A stretch of DNA of 64,000 bases, taken from Burkholderia paludis. GTDB lineage: Bacteria > Pseudomonadota > Gammaproteobacteria > Burkholderiales > Burkholderiaceae. A program made the position numbers and the translations under genes. Where the stretch lies: NCBI RefSeq assembly GCF_000732615.1, contig NZ_JPGL01000043.1:1-64000 (forward strand), written 5' to 3'. Each line of letters starts with the position of its first letter. The stretch's first letter is position 1. This document shows positions 35,648 through 44,896 of this stretch, in pieces. Under the pieces are notes generated by a model. It saw nothing but the letters and a program-made list of their open reading frames with translations, searched no databases and was not told the DNA's origin.

Positions 35648-36058
35648 ATGAAAGCCCCCGCCATGACCGATTCGACCCTCGAACTCCCGCAAAAGCAACC
35701 CGCCCTGCGCGTCGTCCCGCAGCCGCATGACGCGAACGTCCACGGCGACGTGTTCGGCGGCTGGATCATGTCGCAGGTCGACATCGCCGGCTCGATTCCC
35801 GCGAGCCAGCGCGCGAACGGCCGCGTGGCGACGGTCGCGGTCAACTCGTTCCTGTTCAAGCAGCCGGTGTTCGTCGGCGATCTCCTGAGTTTCTACGCGA
35901 CCATCACGCGCACCGGCAACACGTCGATCACGGTCGACGTCGAGGTGTACGCGCAACGCATGCGCCTGATGGGCGAAATCGTCAAGGTTACCGAAGCGAC
36001 GCTCACCTACGTCGCGACCGGCCAGGATCGCAAGCCGCGCCAGCTGCCGCCGCTCTGA
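35648..36058 (+). CDS. YciA-type acyl-CoA thioesterase
   Basis: 136 residues, hot-dog fold. The active-site helix GDVFGGWIMSQVDIAG and VGDLLSFYATITRTGNTSITVDVEV are typical of YciA, which hydrolyses short to medium acyl-CoAs. An alternative ATG at 35663 (MTDSTLEL) would remove five residues. Divergent from the ABC exporter gene with 160 bp between them. Confidence 0.88.
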   Translation: MKAPAMTDSTLELPQKQPALRVVPQPHDANVHGDVFGGWIMSQVDIAGSIPASQRANGRVATVAVNSFLFKQPVFVGDLLSFYATITRTGNTSITVDVEVYAQRMRLMGEIVKVTEATLTYVATGQDRKPRQLPPL

Positions 36059-36085
36059 CCGGCGGGCGACGCGGCCGGCCGCCCG

Positions 36086-36568
36086 TCAGTGCGTGGCGGT
36101 CAGCCCGAACTCCCGCATCGCGGGCAGGAAATCGTGATTCAGTTTCGGCTTGCGCGACAGCTTCACCAGCACATAGCGCTGGAACGGCGCGAGCCGCCGC
36201 CATTGCGCAAGCTCGGGCGCGGTCAGCCCGGCCAGCGCGCTCTGCTGCACGAGCGACTCCGGCACCGTATCGACGGCGCGCCAGGTCGGCCGCTCGTCCG
36301 GCTGGAACCATGACGGTTCCAGATCGGCGTGCGTGCGCAGCATTTCGAACAGCGCATGATCGAAGTTGGGCTCGATCGTGGTGTCGTCGTCGGCCGGAAA
36401 GCGCGCGAGCAGCTTGCGGTCCTCGAGCGGCAGCAGTTGCCACTGCTCGAGCGAGATCCGCAGACCGAAACGGTCGAGATTGAAACGCACGATCATCGGG
36501 ATATAGGTGAAGTTTTCCGACGATTCGTGTTCGAAATCGAATAGCAGTGGAGTGTCGCTGAGTCCCAT
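36086..36568 (-). CDS. Nitrate reductase-associated protein family
   Basis: 160 residues with a distinctive N-terminus (LLFDFEHESSENFTYIPMIVRFNLDRFGLRISLEQW) that I recognise from the nitrate-reductase-associated family. Its biochemical role is not known. The neighbour on the other strand is fdhD, a molybdoenzyme maturation factor, which is consistent with a link to nitrate or formate metabolism. Start ATG at 36568. Confidence 0.75.
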   Translation of the reverse strand: MGLSDTPLLFDFEHESSENFTYIPMIVRFNLDRFGLRISLEQWQLLPLEDRKLLARFPADDDTTIEPNFDHALFEMLRTHADLEPSWFQPDERPTWRAVDTVPESLVQQSALAGLTAPELAQWRRLAPFQRYVLVKLSRKPKLNHDFLPAMREFGLTATH

Positions 36569-36689
36569 GGTCGTTACCTGATGTGGCGGATGCCGGCGCG
36601 GCCGGCTTGCCTGAGGTATTTTAGAACCTGTGCGCGCAGGCGGCGGACCCGATTGTCGCCGGCCGCGCGTCGAATCAACGGGAGTACTC

Positions 36690-37526
36690 GTGAATCCGAC
36701 CGAATCCGGTGCAATGCACGACGAACCGCGCGGCGCGGTCGAACTGTCCGTGCGCCGCACGCGCGGCGGCACCGTCGAGACCGCGTACGACTACGTGGGC
36801 CAGGAATGGCCCGTCGCGCTCGTCTTCAACGGCATCTCGCACGCGGTGATGATGTGTACGCCGTGCGACCTCGAGGCGTTCGCGGTCGGTTTCGCGATCT
36901 CGGAAGGCATCGTCGCGCGCGGCAGCGACATCAAGGACATCGAGGTGATCCTGCACGCCGACGCGCCGCTGCCGCACGCGGAAGTCCATCTGGAAGTCGT
37001 CCAGCAGGCGTTCGCCGCGCTGAAGGACCGCCGCCGCGCGCTCGCGGGACGCACCGGCTGCGGCGTATGCGGGATCGAAAGCATCGACCTGCTCGACCTC
37101 GCGCCCGAACGCGTGCCCGATACGGGCTTTCTCGCGCGCCTCGCGCCCGACGCGCTCGCGCGCGCCGCGCGCACGCTGCCGGCCCATCAGGCGCTCACGC
37201 AGCTCACGGGCGGCCTGCATGCGGCCGCATGGTGCGATGCAACCGGCGCGATCCGGACGGCCTTCGAGGACGTCGGCCGCCACAACGCGCTGGACAAGCT
37301 GATCGGCTCGCTCGTGCTGTCTCGCGCCGACGCGACCGACGGCTTCGTATTCCTGTCGAGCCGCGCGAGCTACGAGCTCGTGCGCAAGGCCGCCCGCGTC
37401 GGCATCCCGCTGGTCGCGACGATCTCCGCACCGTCGTCGCTCGCGATCGACATCGCGAAGGCGGCCGGCCTGCGGCTCGTCAGCTTCTGCCGCGAGACCG
37501 GCCACGTCGACTACGGCACGGCCTGA
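36690..37526 (+). CDS. fdhD: Formate dehydrogenase accessory sulfurtransferase
   Basis: 278 residues. FdhD carries sulphur from IscS to the molybdenum cofactor of formate dehydrogenases. The CxxC motif lies in RTGCGVCGIES, and the FDVGRHNALDKLIG-like segment (FEDVGRHNALDKLIG) is family-specific. The start is GTG at 36690 with GGGAG seven nucleotides upstream; the ATG at 36714 is the alternative. No formate dehydrogenase genes are in the window. Confidence 0.92.
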   Translation: MNPTESGAMHDEPRGAVELSVRRTRGGTVETAYDYVGQEWPVALVFNGISHAVMMCTPCDLEAFAVGFAISEGIVARGSDIKDIEVILHADAPLPHAEVHLEVVQQAFAALKDRRRALAGRTGCGVCGIESIDLLDLAPERVPDTGFLARLAPDALARAARTLPAHQALTQLTGGLHAAAWCDATGAIRTAFEDVGRHNALDKLIGSLVLSRADATDGFVFLSSRASYELVRKAARVGIPLVATISAPSSLAIDIAKAAGLRLVSFCRETGHVDYGTA

Positions 37527-37571
37527 GCGTGCCTCGCGCCGGCGGCCCTGCCGCCGGCACGCGCCGCTCCG

Positions 37572-38339
37572 TCAGTCGAACTGACGGAAATCCGGCTTGC
37601 GCTTCTCGAAGAACGCCGTCATCGCCTCGCGCGCTTCCGGCGCGCGCAGCATCGCGGAGAAGTGACGCGCCTCCTCGGCCATCCGCGCGGGCGTTGCCGC
37701 ACCGCCCGTATCCTTCAGCAGTGCCTTCGTCACGCGCAGCGACGACGCCGGCAGCGCCGCGAGCTTCGCCGCCTGCTTCGCCGCGAACGCATCGAGCTCC
37801 GCGGCCGGCAGCACCCGGTTGACGATGCCGATGCGGTGCGCTTCCAGCGCATCGAACGCCTCGCCGAGCAACAGCTTCTCGGCCGCGACCTGATGGCCGG
37901 CCAGGCGCGGCAGCAACACGCTCGACGCCGCTTCCGGGCACAGCCCGAGCTGCACGAACGGCAGCGAGAACATCGCGGTATCGGCCGCGTAGACCAGATC
38001 GCAGTGCAGCAGCATCGTCACGCCGACGCCGACCGCGACGCCCGGCACCGCCGCCACGATCGGCTTCTGCGCGCCGCTGATCCGCGCGAGAAACTGGAAT
38101 ACCGGCGCGTTGTCGTCCTTCGGCGGCGACTTCAGGAAATCCTCGAGATCGTTCCCCGAGCTGAAATTGCCGTCGCTGCCGCGCAGCAGGATCACGCGGA
38201 CCGCCTTGTCTTCCTGGGCTTCGGCGAGCGCATCGGCCATCGTCTGGTACATCGCCGCCGTCAGCGCATTCTTCTTCGCCGGGCGCGCGATCGTGATCGT
38301 CAACACGCCGTCGGCGCGTTCCACTTGAATTTCGGCCAC
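37572..38339 (-). CDS. Enoyl-CoA hydratase/isomerase
   Basis: 255 residues, crotonase fold. The oxyanion-hole strand is FSSGNDLEDF and the second GVAVGVGVTML. The usual catalytic Glu position sits in LGLCPEAASS, as in Delta3,Delta2-enoyl-CoA isomerase-like members, so it could be an isomerase rather than a hydratase. Start is GTG at 38339 with a strong AAAGGAG box. Last gene of the fatty-acid oxidation operon, 92 nt after the thiolase. Confidence 0.88.
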   Translation of the reverse strand: MAEIQVERADGVLTITIARPAKKNALTAAMYQTMADALAEAQEDKAVRVILLRGSDGNFSSGNDLEDFLKSPPKDDNAPVFQFLARISGAQKPIVAAVPGVAVGVGVTMLLHCDLVYAADTAMFSLPFVQLGLCPEAASSVLLPRLAGHQVAAEKLLLGEAFDALEAHRIGIVNRVLPAAELDAFAAKQAAKLAALPASSLRVTKALLKDTGGAATPARMAEEARHFSAMLRAPEAREAMTAFFEKRKPDFRQFD

Positions 38340-38431
38340 AACCGTCTCCTTTGAGTGTCCCCTACCGGAATGAAAAAACGGTGCGCGAGCTCGTGGCCCG
38401 CACACCGTCGTCGCTTTTCGTCGCGTCCCGC

Positions 38432-39631
38432 TTACAGGCGTTCGATGATGCCCGCGGCGCCCATGCCGGTGCCGACGCACATCGTGACCATCCCGTACTT
38501 CAGGTTGCGGCGGCGCAGGCCGTGCACGACGGTCGCCGCGCGGATCGCACCGGTCGCGCCGAGCGGGTGACCGAGCGCGATCGCGCCGCCCATCGGGTTG
38601 ACCTTCGACGGGTCGAGGCCGAGATCGCGGATCACCGCCAGCGATTGCGCGGCGAACGCCTCGTTCAGTTCGATCCAGTCGAGATCGTCCTGCTTCAGGC
38701 CCGCGGCCTTCAGCGCGGCCGGAATCGCTTCCTTCGGGCCGATCCCCATGATTTCCGGCGGCACGCCGCGCACCGCGAAGCTCACGAAGCGCGCGAGCGG
38801 CGTCAGGTTGAATTCCTTGAGCACCTTCTCCGACACGACGAGCAGCGCACCCGCGCCGTCCGACGTCTGCGAGCTGTTGCCGGCCGTGACCGAGCCCTTG
38901 TTCGCGAACACCGTGCGCAGCTTCGCAAGGCCTTCGATCGACGTATCCGCTCGCGGACCTTCGTCGAGCGCGATCTCGCGCGTCTTCACGTCGATTTCGC
39001 CGGTCGCGAGGTTCGGGAAACGCTCGGTGAGCGTGTACGCGGCGATCTCGTCGTTGAATTCGCCGGCCTGTTGCGCGGCCAGCGCCTTGCGGTGCGACTC
39101 GACCGAGAACGCGTCCTGGTCTTCACGGCTCACCTTCCACTGGTCGGCGACCCGCTCGGCCGTCAGGCCCATCCCGTACGCGATGCCGAAATCCTCGCTG
39201 CGATCGAAGATGTGCGGCGACATCGACGGCTTGTTGCCCATCATCGGCACCATGCTCATCGATTCGCAACCGCCCGCGAACAACGCGTCCGACTCGCCGA
39301 CACGGATACGGTCGGCCGCCATCGCCAGCGCCGTGATGCCCGACGCGCAGAAGCGGTTGACCGTCACGCCGCCGACCGTCTGCGGCAGGCCCGCGAGCAG
39401 CGCGCCCATGCGCGCGACGTTCAGACCCTGCTCGGCTTCCGGAATCGCACAGCCGATGATCGCGTCCTCGATCACCTTCGTGTCGAGGCCGGGCACCTGC
39501 GCGACCGCCGACCTGATCGCGTGGACCAGCAGCTCGTCCGGGCGCGTATTCTTGAAGACACCGCGCGGGGCCTTGCCGATCGGCGTGCGGCTGGCGGCGA
39601 CGATGTATGCGTCTTGCAGTTGTTTGCTCAT
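38432..39631 (-). CDS. fadA: Acetyl-CoA C-acyltransferase (3-ketoacyl-CoA thiolase)
   Basis: 399 residues. Catalytic Cys C95 (NRFCASGITAL), general-base His in IALGHPLGATG and the second Cys in TMCVGTGMGAA. It does the last beta-oxidation step. Its length and its place behind the FadN-type bifunctional gene match the fadN-fadA-fadE arrangement known in Bacillus rather than the E. coli fadBA complex. Confidence 0.94.
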   Translation of the reverse strand: MSKQLQDAYIVAASRTPIGKAPRGVFKNTRPDELLVHAIRSAVAQVPGLDTKVIEDAIIGCAIPEAEQGLNVARMGALLAGLPQTVGGVTVNRFCASGITALAMAADRIRVGESDALFAGGCESMSMVPMMGNKPSMSPHIFDRSEDFGIAYGMGLTAERVADQWKVSREDQDAFSVESHRKALAAQQAGEFNDEIAAYTLTERFPNLATGEIDVKTREIALDEGPRADTSIEGLAKLRTVFANKGSVTAGNSSQTSDGAGALLVVSEKVLKEFNLTPLARFVSFAVRGVPPEIMGIGPKEAIPAALKAAGLKQDDLDWIELNEAFAAQSLAVIRDLGLDPSKVNPMGGAIALGHPLGATGAIRAATVVHGLRRRNLKYGMVTMCVGTGMGAAGIIERL

Positions 39632-39701
39632 TTCAGACTCCTGTCGGCCCGGGCCGCCGCTTCAGCGCCGCCCCGGGCCCCATACAAAGTTATCCGCTCG
39701 C

Positions 39702-42137
39702 TCAGTTGCGCACCGGTTTGCCGGTCTGCAACATGCCCATGATCCGCTCCTGCGTCTTCTGCGTGCCGAGCAGCTCGACGAACGCACGACGCTCCAGCGC
39801 GAGCAGCCACTGCTCGTCGACCAGGCTGCCGGCTTCGACGTCGCCGCCGCACACGGCCTCGGCGATGCGGCTCGCGATCAGGTAGTCGTGGTCGCTGATG
39901 AAGCGGCCGTCGCGCATGTTGACGAGCGATGCCTTGATCGTCGCGATCGCCGAACGGCCCGCCACCGGCACGTCCTTCGCGCGCAGCGGTGCGCGGTAGC
40001 CGGTCGCAGCCAGCGCACGCGCCTCCTTCTTCGCGGTGTCGAGCAGTTCGAACACGTTGAAGACGATCGTGTCGGACGGCTTCACGTAGCCCATCGCACG
40101 CGCATCGTGCGCGGACGCCGAGACCTTCGCCATCGCCGCGTTCTCGAACGACTTCGTGACGAACTTCAGGATGTCGGTGGTCGCGTTCGCGGCCGTGGCG
40201 GCGTCCGCCGCGCGCAGCGCCGCTTCCTTCAGGCCGCCGCCTGCCGGCACGAGGCCGACGCCCACTTCGACGAGGCCGATGTAGCTCTCGACGTGCACGA
40301 CGCGCTTCGCGCTGTGCAGCATCAGTTCGCACCCGCCGCCGAGCGCGATGCCCGACACGGCTGCGACCACCGGCACGTTCGCGTACTTCACGCGCAGCAT
40401 GCCTTCCTGGAACTTCTTCACGAACGGCTCGATACCCTTCGCACCGCCCATCATGAACGCGGGCATCGCCTCTTCGAGGTTCGCGCCGGCCGAGAACGGG
40501 CCGCCCGGCGTGCCGAGCTTCAGCGACGTCGGCTGCCAGATCACCACGCCCTTGTAGTCCTTCTCCGCGACTTCGATCGCCTGCACCAGGCCGTCGATCA
40601 CGCTCGGTCCGATCGTGTTCATCTTCGACTTGAACGACACGATCACGACGTCGTCCTCACCCGCACGGTCGTCGACCCATGCGCGCACGGCGTCGGTCTC
40701 GAACAGCGTCTTGCCGTACGTCTTCGGATCGGCGCCGGCTTCGCCGAGCAGCGGCGCGCGGAACACCTGCTTGCCGTAGACCGCGAGGTCCGAACGCGGC
40801 ACGAAACGCTTCGCCGCCGGCGCCCACGAGCCTTCGGCCGTGTGCACGCCGCCCTTCTCGGCAACCGCGCCCTCGAGCACCCACGACGGCAGCGGCACGT
40901 TCGCGAGCGCCTTGCCGGCCGCGATGTCTTCCTGCACCCACTCGGCGACCTGCTTCCAGCCGGCGGCCTGCCAGCCTTCGAACGGGCCTTCGTTCCAGCC
41001 GAAGCCCCAGCGGATCGCGAGGTCGACGTCGCGCGCGTTGTCCGCGATCGACTCGAGATGCACGCCGATGTAGTGGAACACGTCGCGGAAGATCGACCAC
41101 AGGAACTGCGCGTGCGGATGGTCCGTTTCACGCAGCAGCTTCAGGCGTTCGGCCGGCGGACGCTTCAGGATGCGGCCGACGGTTTCGTCCGCCTTCGCGC
41201 CCGAATCCACATAGGTGCCCGTCTTCGCGTCGAGCACCTTGATCGCCTTGCCTTCCTTCTTGTAGAAACCACCGCCCGTCTTCTGGCCGAGCGCGCCCTG
41301 CTTCACCAGTTCGGCAAGCACGGCGGGCGTCTGGTAGACCGGGAAGAACGGATCGTCGGCGAGATTGTCCTGCATCGTCTTGATCACGTGCGCCATCGTG
41401 TCGAGGCCGACCACGTCCGCGGTGCGGAACGTCGCCGACTTCGCACGGCCCAGGCGGCTGCCCGTCAGGTCGTCGACTTCGTCGAAGCGCAGGCCGAACT
41501 TCGCGGCCTCGGTGATCACCGCGAGGATCGAGAAGATGCCGACGCGGTTCGCGATGAAGTTCGGCGTGTCCTTCGCGCGCACGACGCCCTTGCCGACGAT
41601 GCTGGTCAGGAACGTCTCGAGCTGGTCGAGGATGTCCGGGCGCGTATGCCCGGTCGGAATCAGTTCGACCAGGTGCATGTAGCGCGGCGGGTTGAAGAAG
41701 TGCACGCCGCAGAAACGCGCCTTCAGCTCGTCCGAGAAACCTTCGGACAGCTTCGTGATCGACAGGCCCGACGTGTTGGTCGCGAAGATCGCGTTCGGCG
41801 CGATGTGCGGTGCGACCTTCTTGTACAGGTCGTGCTTCCAGTCCATCCGCTCGGCGATCGCCTCGATCACGACGTCGCATTCGGCGAGCTTCGCGATGTC
41901 GTCTTCGTAGTTTGCCGCTTCGAGGTACTTCGCGTCGTCCTTCACGCCGAACGGCGCGGGCGACAGCTTCTTCAGGTTCTCGATCGCCTTCAGCGCGATC
42001 GCGTTTTTCGGGCCTTCCTTGGCCGGCAGGTCGAACAGCAGCACCGGCACGCGTGCGTTGATGAGGTGCGCGGCGATCTGCGCGCCCATCACGCCGGCGC
42101 CCAGCACGGCGACCTTGCGAATCAGGAAATTGCTCAC
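39702..42137 (-). CDS. fadN: Bifunctional 3-hydroxyacyl-CoA dehydrogenase/enoyl-CoA hydratase, FadN type
   Basis: 811 residues. The order is dehydrogenase first: Rossmann motif GAGVMG at residues 13-18, HFFNPPRYMHLVELI, then 3HCDH C-terminal modules, and the crotonase domain last (FSAGANLEEAM and GIALGGGCELMLH, about 580-670). This is the reverse of E. coli FadB. Start is GTG at 42137 (SNFLIRKVAVLG) with CGGAGA upstream. Transcribed between the acyl-CoA dehydrogenase and thiolase genes. Confidence 0.93.
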   Translation of the reverse strand: MSNFLIRKVAVLGAGVMGAQIAAHLINARVPVLLFDLPAKEGPKNAIALKAIENLKKLSPAPFGVKDDAKYLEAANYEDDIAKLAECDVVIEAIAERMDWKHDLYKKVAPHIAPNAIFATNTSGLSITKLSEGFSDELKARFCGVHFFNPPRYMHLVELIPTGHTRPDILDQLETFLTSIVGKGVVRAKDTPNFIANRVGIFSILAVITEAAKFGLRFDEVDDLTGSRLGRAKSATFRTADVVGLDTMAHVIKTMQDNLADDPFFPVYQTPAVLAELVKQGALGQKTGGGFYKKEGKAIKVLDAKTGTYVDSGAKADETVGRILKRPPAERLKLLRETDHPHAQFLWSIFRDVFHYIGVHLESIADNARDVDLAIRWGFGWNEGPFEGWQAAGWKQVAEWVQEDIAAGKALANVPLPSWVLEGAVAEKGGVHTAEGSWAPAAKRFVPRSDLAVYGKQVFRAPLLGEAGADPKTYGKTLFETDAVRAWVDDRAGEDDVVIVSFKSKMNTIGPSVIDGLVQAIEVAEKDYKGVVIWQPTSLKLGTPGGPFSAGANLEEAMPAFMMGGAKGIEPFVKKFQEGMLRVKYANVPVVAAVSGIALGGGCELMLHSAKRVVHVESYIGLVEVGVGLVPAGGGLKEAALRAADAATAANATTDILKFVTKSFENAAMAKVSASAHDARAMGYVKPSDTIVFNVFELLDTAKKEARALAATGYRAPLRAKDVPVAGRSAIATIKASLVNMRDGRFISDHDYLIASRIAEAVCGGDVEAGSLVDEQWLLALERRAFVELLGTQKTQERIMGMLQTGKPVRN

Positions 42138-42250
42138 GGGATGTCTCCGGATAGTGTCGTGCAGCGCGGGAGGTAAGGGCTGCACGGCGAAGTGAGTACC
42201 AGGAACCGTTGGGCTCGGGCGGCGCGCGGCGCACGCCGCCCGAACGCGCG

Positions 42251-44038
42251 TCAGAACAGCGATTCGTCGACTTCCATCAGCGTCTTCGAACCGGCGCGCG
42301 CGGCGCGGATCGTCGATGCCGTCTCGGGCAGCAGGCGTGCGAAGTAGAAGCGGGCCGTCGCGAGCTTCGACTTGTAGAACGGATCGCCCGACGCTTCGTT
42401 GTCGAGTGCGAGGCGTGCCATGCGCGCCCAGAAGTACGAGAACACCAGGTGGCCGACGGTGCGCAGGTACGGCACGGCGGCGGCGCCGACTTCGTCCGGG
42501 TTCTGCATCGCCTTCATGCCGATTTCCATCGTCAGCTTCTGCACCTTGTCGCCGATGTCGGCGAGCGGGTTGATGAACTCGGCCATCTCCGGCTTCACGC
42601 CTTCGGCTTCGGCGAATTCCGTGACGAGCTTGCCGAACTTCTTCAGCTTCGCGCCCATGTCGCCGAGCACCTTGCGGCCCAGCAGGTCGAGCGACTGGAT
42701 CGAGTTCGTGCCTTCGTAGATCATGTTGATCCGCGCGTCGCGCACGTACTGCTCCATGCCCCACTCGGAGATGAAGCCGTGGCCGCCGTAGATCTGCATC
42801 GCGTGGTTGGTCGACTCGAACGCGTTGTCGGTCAGGAAGGCCTTGATGATCGGCGTGAGCAGCGCGACGAGGTCGGCCGCTTCCTTGCGCACCGCTTCGT
42901 CACCGTGCGACAGCTCCTTGTCGATCTGCAGCGCGGACCAGTACGTGAACGCGCGCGCGCCCTCGGCATAGGCCTTCTGCGTGAGCAGCATGCGACGCAC
43001 GTCCGGGTGCACGATGATCGGGTCGGCCGGCTTGTCCGGTGCCTTCGGGCCCGTCAGCGAGCGCATCTGCAGGCGCTCCTTCGCGTACGTAAGCGAGTTC
43101 TGGTAGGCGACTTCCGTGAGGCCGAGGCCCTGCATGCCGACGCCGAGGCGCGCGGCATTCATCATCACGAACATCGCGTTGAGACCCTTGTTCGGCTCAC
43201 CGACCATCCAGCCCTTCGCGCCGTCGAGGTTCATCACGCACGTCGAGTTGCCGTGGATGCCCATCTTGTGCTCGATCGAGCCGCACTTGATGCCGTTGCG
43301 CTCGCCCGGCTCGCCCGCTGCATCGGGGACGAATTTCGGCACGATGAACAGCGAGATCCCCTTCGTGCCCTGCGGCGCGTCCGGCAGGCGCGCGAGCACG
43401 AGGTGGATGATGTTCTTCGACATGTCGTGCTCGCCGCTCGAGATGAAGATCTTCGTGCCGCTGATCGAGTACGAGCCGTCGCCGTTCGGTTCGGCCTTGG
43501 TGCGCAGGATGCCGAGGTCGGTGCCGCAGTGCGGCTCGGTCAGGCACATCGTGCCCGTCCATTCGCCCGACACGAGCTTCGGCAGGTATTGCTTCTGGAG
43601 TTCCGGCGCGCCGTGCGCGTGCAGGCATTCGTAGGCGCCGTGCGACAGGCCCGGATACATCGTCCATGCCTGGTTCGCCGAGTTCAGCATTTCGTAGAGC
43701 GCGTTGTTCACGAACGCGGGCAGGCCCTGGCCGCCGTAGTCCGGATCGCAGCCCAGTGCCGGCCAGCCGGCCTCGACGTATTGCCGGTAGGCCTCCTTGA
43801 AGCCGGTCGGGGTCTTCACGACGCCGTCGCCTTCATACGTGCAGCCTTCGCGGTCGCCGACCTGGTTCAGCGGGAACAGTACCTCGGAGCAGAACTTGCC
43901 CGCTTCCTCGAGGACCTGGTTGATCGTGTCGGCGTCGAGGTCCGCATGCTTGGGCATTTGCTTGACTTCGGCTTCGACGTTCAGAAGCTCGTGCAACACG
44001 AATTGCATGTCGCGCAGCGGCGCGGCGTACTGTCCCAT
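42251..44038 (-). CDS. Acyl-CoA dehydrogenase, long form
   Basis: 595 residues. FAD enzyme for the first beta-oxidation step. The N-terminal extension (QYAAPLRDMQFVLHELLNVE) precedes the core (MCLTEPHCGTDLGILRTKA, ISGTKIFISSGEH, HAMQIYGGHGFISEWGMEQ) and the extra C-terminal DUF4462-like helical domain. The catalytic Glu is expected in IYEGTNSIQ. The ATG at 44038 follows GGAGAGAG. First enzyme gene of the operon, 58 nt after the TetR gene. Confidence 0.93.
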   Translation of the reverse strand: MGQYAAPLRDMQFVLHELLNVEAEVKQMPKHADLDADTINQVLEEAGKFCSEVLFPLNQVGDREGCTYEGDGVVKTPTGFKEAYRQYVEAGWPALGCDPDYGGQGLPAFVNNALYEMLNSANQAWTMYPGLSHGAYECLHAHGAPELQKQYLPKLVSGEWTGTMCLTEPHCGTDLGILRTKAEPNGDGSYSISGTKIFISSGEHDMSKNIIHLVLARLPDAPQGTKGISLFIVPKFVPDAAGEPGERNGIKCGSIEHKMGIHGNSTCVMNLDGAKGWMVGEPNKGLNAMFVMMNAARLGVGMQGLGLTEVAYQNSLTYAKERLQMRSLTGPKAPDKPADPIIVHPDVRRMLLTQKAYAEGARAFTYWSALQIDKELSHGDEAVRKEAADLVALLTPIIKAFLTDNAFESTNHAMQIYGGHGFISEWGMEQYVRDARINMIYEGTNSIQSLDLLGRKVLGDMGAKLKKFGKLVTEFAEAEGVKPEMAEFINPLADIGDKVQKLTMEIGMKAMQNPDEVGAAAVPYLRTVGHLVFSYFWARMARLALDNEASGDPFYKSKLATARFYFARLLPETASTIRAARAGSKTLMEVDESLF

Positions 44039-44096
44039 GACTCTCTCCAAAGGTGGGCAAAACGGCTCGAGCTCCTGGCGGGCGGGTCACGCGCCG

Positions 44097-44696
44097 CTAA
44101 CGGCTCTCGCTCTGATACGAAACAATCGTCTTTTCCAGCGCGGCCCACGTGAGGCGCACGGCGTCCGGCGAATGCAGGAAGCGGGCGTCGTGATGCAGGC
44201 CGAGCGTGAAGCTGTACAACTCGAAGAGCATCAGGTCCGGATCGGTATCCGCACGCAGATGGCCTTCTTCCTTCGCCTGCGAAATGGCACGCAGCATCGC
44301 GGCACGCCAGGCCGTCACGCTCGCGATCAACTGCTCGCGCACGGGGCTGTCAGGCCGGTCGTCGTATTCGACGGCGCCGCTGATGTAGATGCATCCCGTC
44401 GTCACCTCCTGGATGCGCTTCTCCGTCCAGCGGGACAGCATCGCCCGGAGGCGCGGCAAGCCGCGCGGCTCGCGCAGGCTCGGAAAGAACACCTCGTTTT
44501 CGAAACGATGGTGATACTCGCGGACGACCTCGACCTGCAGGTCCTCGCGCGATCCGAAGTGCGCGAACACGCCGCTCTTGCTCATCTGCATGCGCTCGGC
44601 CAGCAGACCGATCGTCAGCCCCTCCAGCCCGTCACGGCTGGCGAGATCCAAAGCAGCTTCAAGTATCGCGGCACGCGTCTGTTCGCCTTTTCGCAT
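44097..44696 (-). CDS. TetR-family regulator of the fatty-acid oxidation operon
   Basis: 199 residues. TetR HTH at residues 5-50 (TRAAILEAALDLASRDGLEGLTIGLLAERMQMSKSGVFAHF) and a C-terminal ligand-binding helical domain (TetR_C). It lies directly upstream of and in the same direction as acyl-CoA dehydrogenase-fadN-fadA-ech. I infer repression relieved by long-chain acyl-CoA, by analogy with FadR/PsrA regulators of this class; the ligand is not proved by sequence. Inverted repeats lie just upstream of its start. Confidence 0.88.
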   Translation of the reverse strand: MRKGEQTRAAILEAALDLASRDGLEGLTIGLLAERMQMSKSGVFAHFGSREDLQVEVVREYHHRFENEVFFPSLREPRGLPRLRAMLSRWTEKRIQEVTTGCIYISGAVEYDDRPDSPVREQLIASVTAWRAAMLRAISQAKEEGHLRADTDPDLMLFELYSFTLGLHHDARFLHSPDAVRLTWAALEKTIVSYQSESR

Positions 44697-44710
44697 AGCT
44701 ATTTCTGTAA

Positions 44711-44740
44711 CCGTTCGGGGGTTCGAATAAAATCGAACGG
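44711..44740. promoter_or_regulatory. Nested inverted repeats, probable TetR operator
   Basis: CCGTTCG (44711-44717) and CGAACGG (44734-44740) are exact inverted repeats. Inside them GTTCGA (44721-44726) and TCGAAC (44733-44738) are another 6-bp pair around a 6-bp AT-rich centre. The site begins 15 bp upstream of the TetR start, in an AT-rich promoter-like region. Confidence 0.6.
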
Positions 44741-44896
44741 CCGTACTATTATTGAGTGCGGCCGCTCGCGAAACAAGGAAATTATTAGAAACCGGTGTCT
44801 AACCGAGCCGCTATTTTGCGCGATTCCGGCGGGACCGGAGCGGCTTTTCCGCACGAACGTGCGGACAGATTTTTTGAAGCGAGTGCTGAGTCGGTA

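Noticed and set aside
38598..42176. 1192-residue plus-strand open frame opposite fadA and fadN
   Set aside because: It is the antisense shadow of two well-recognised genes, Arg/Ala-rich with no domain, as expected in GC-rich DNA where stops are rare on the opposite strand.
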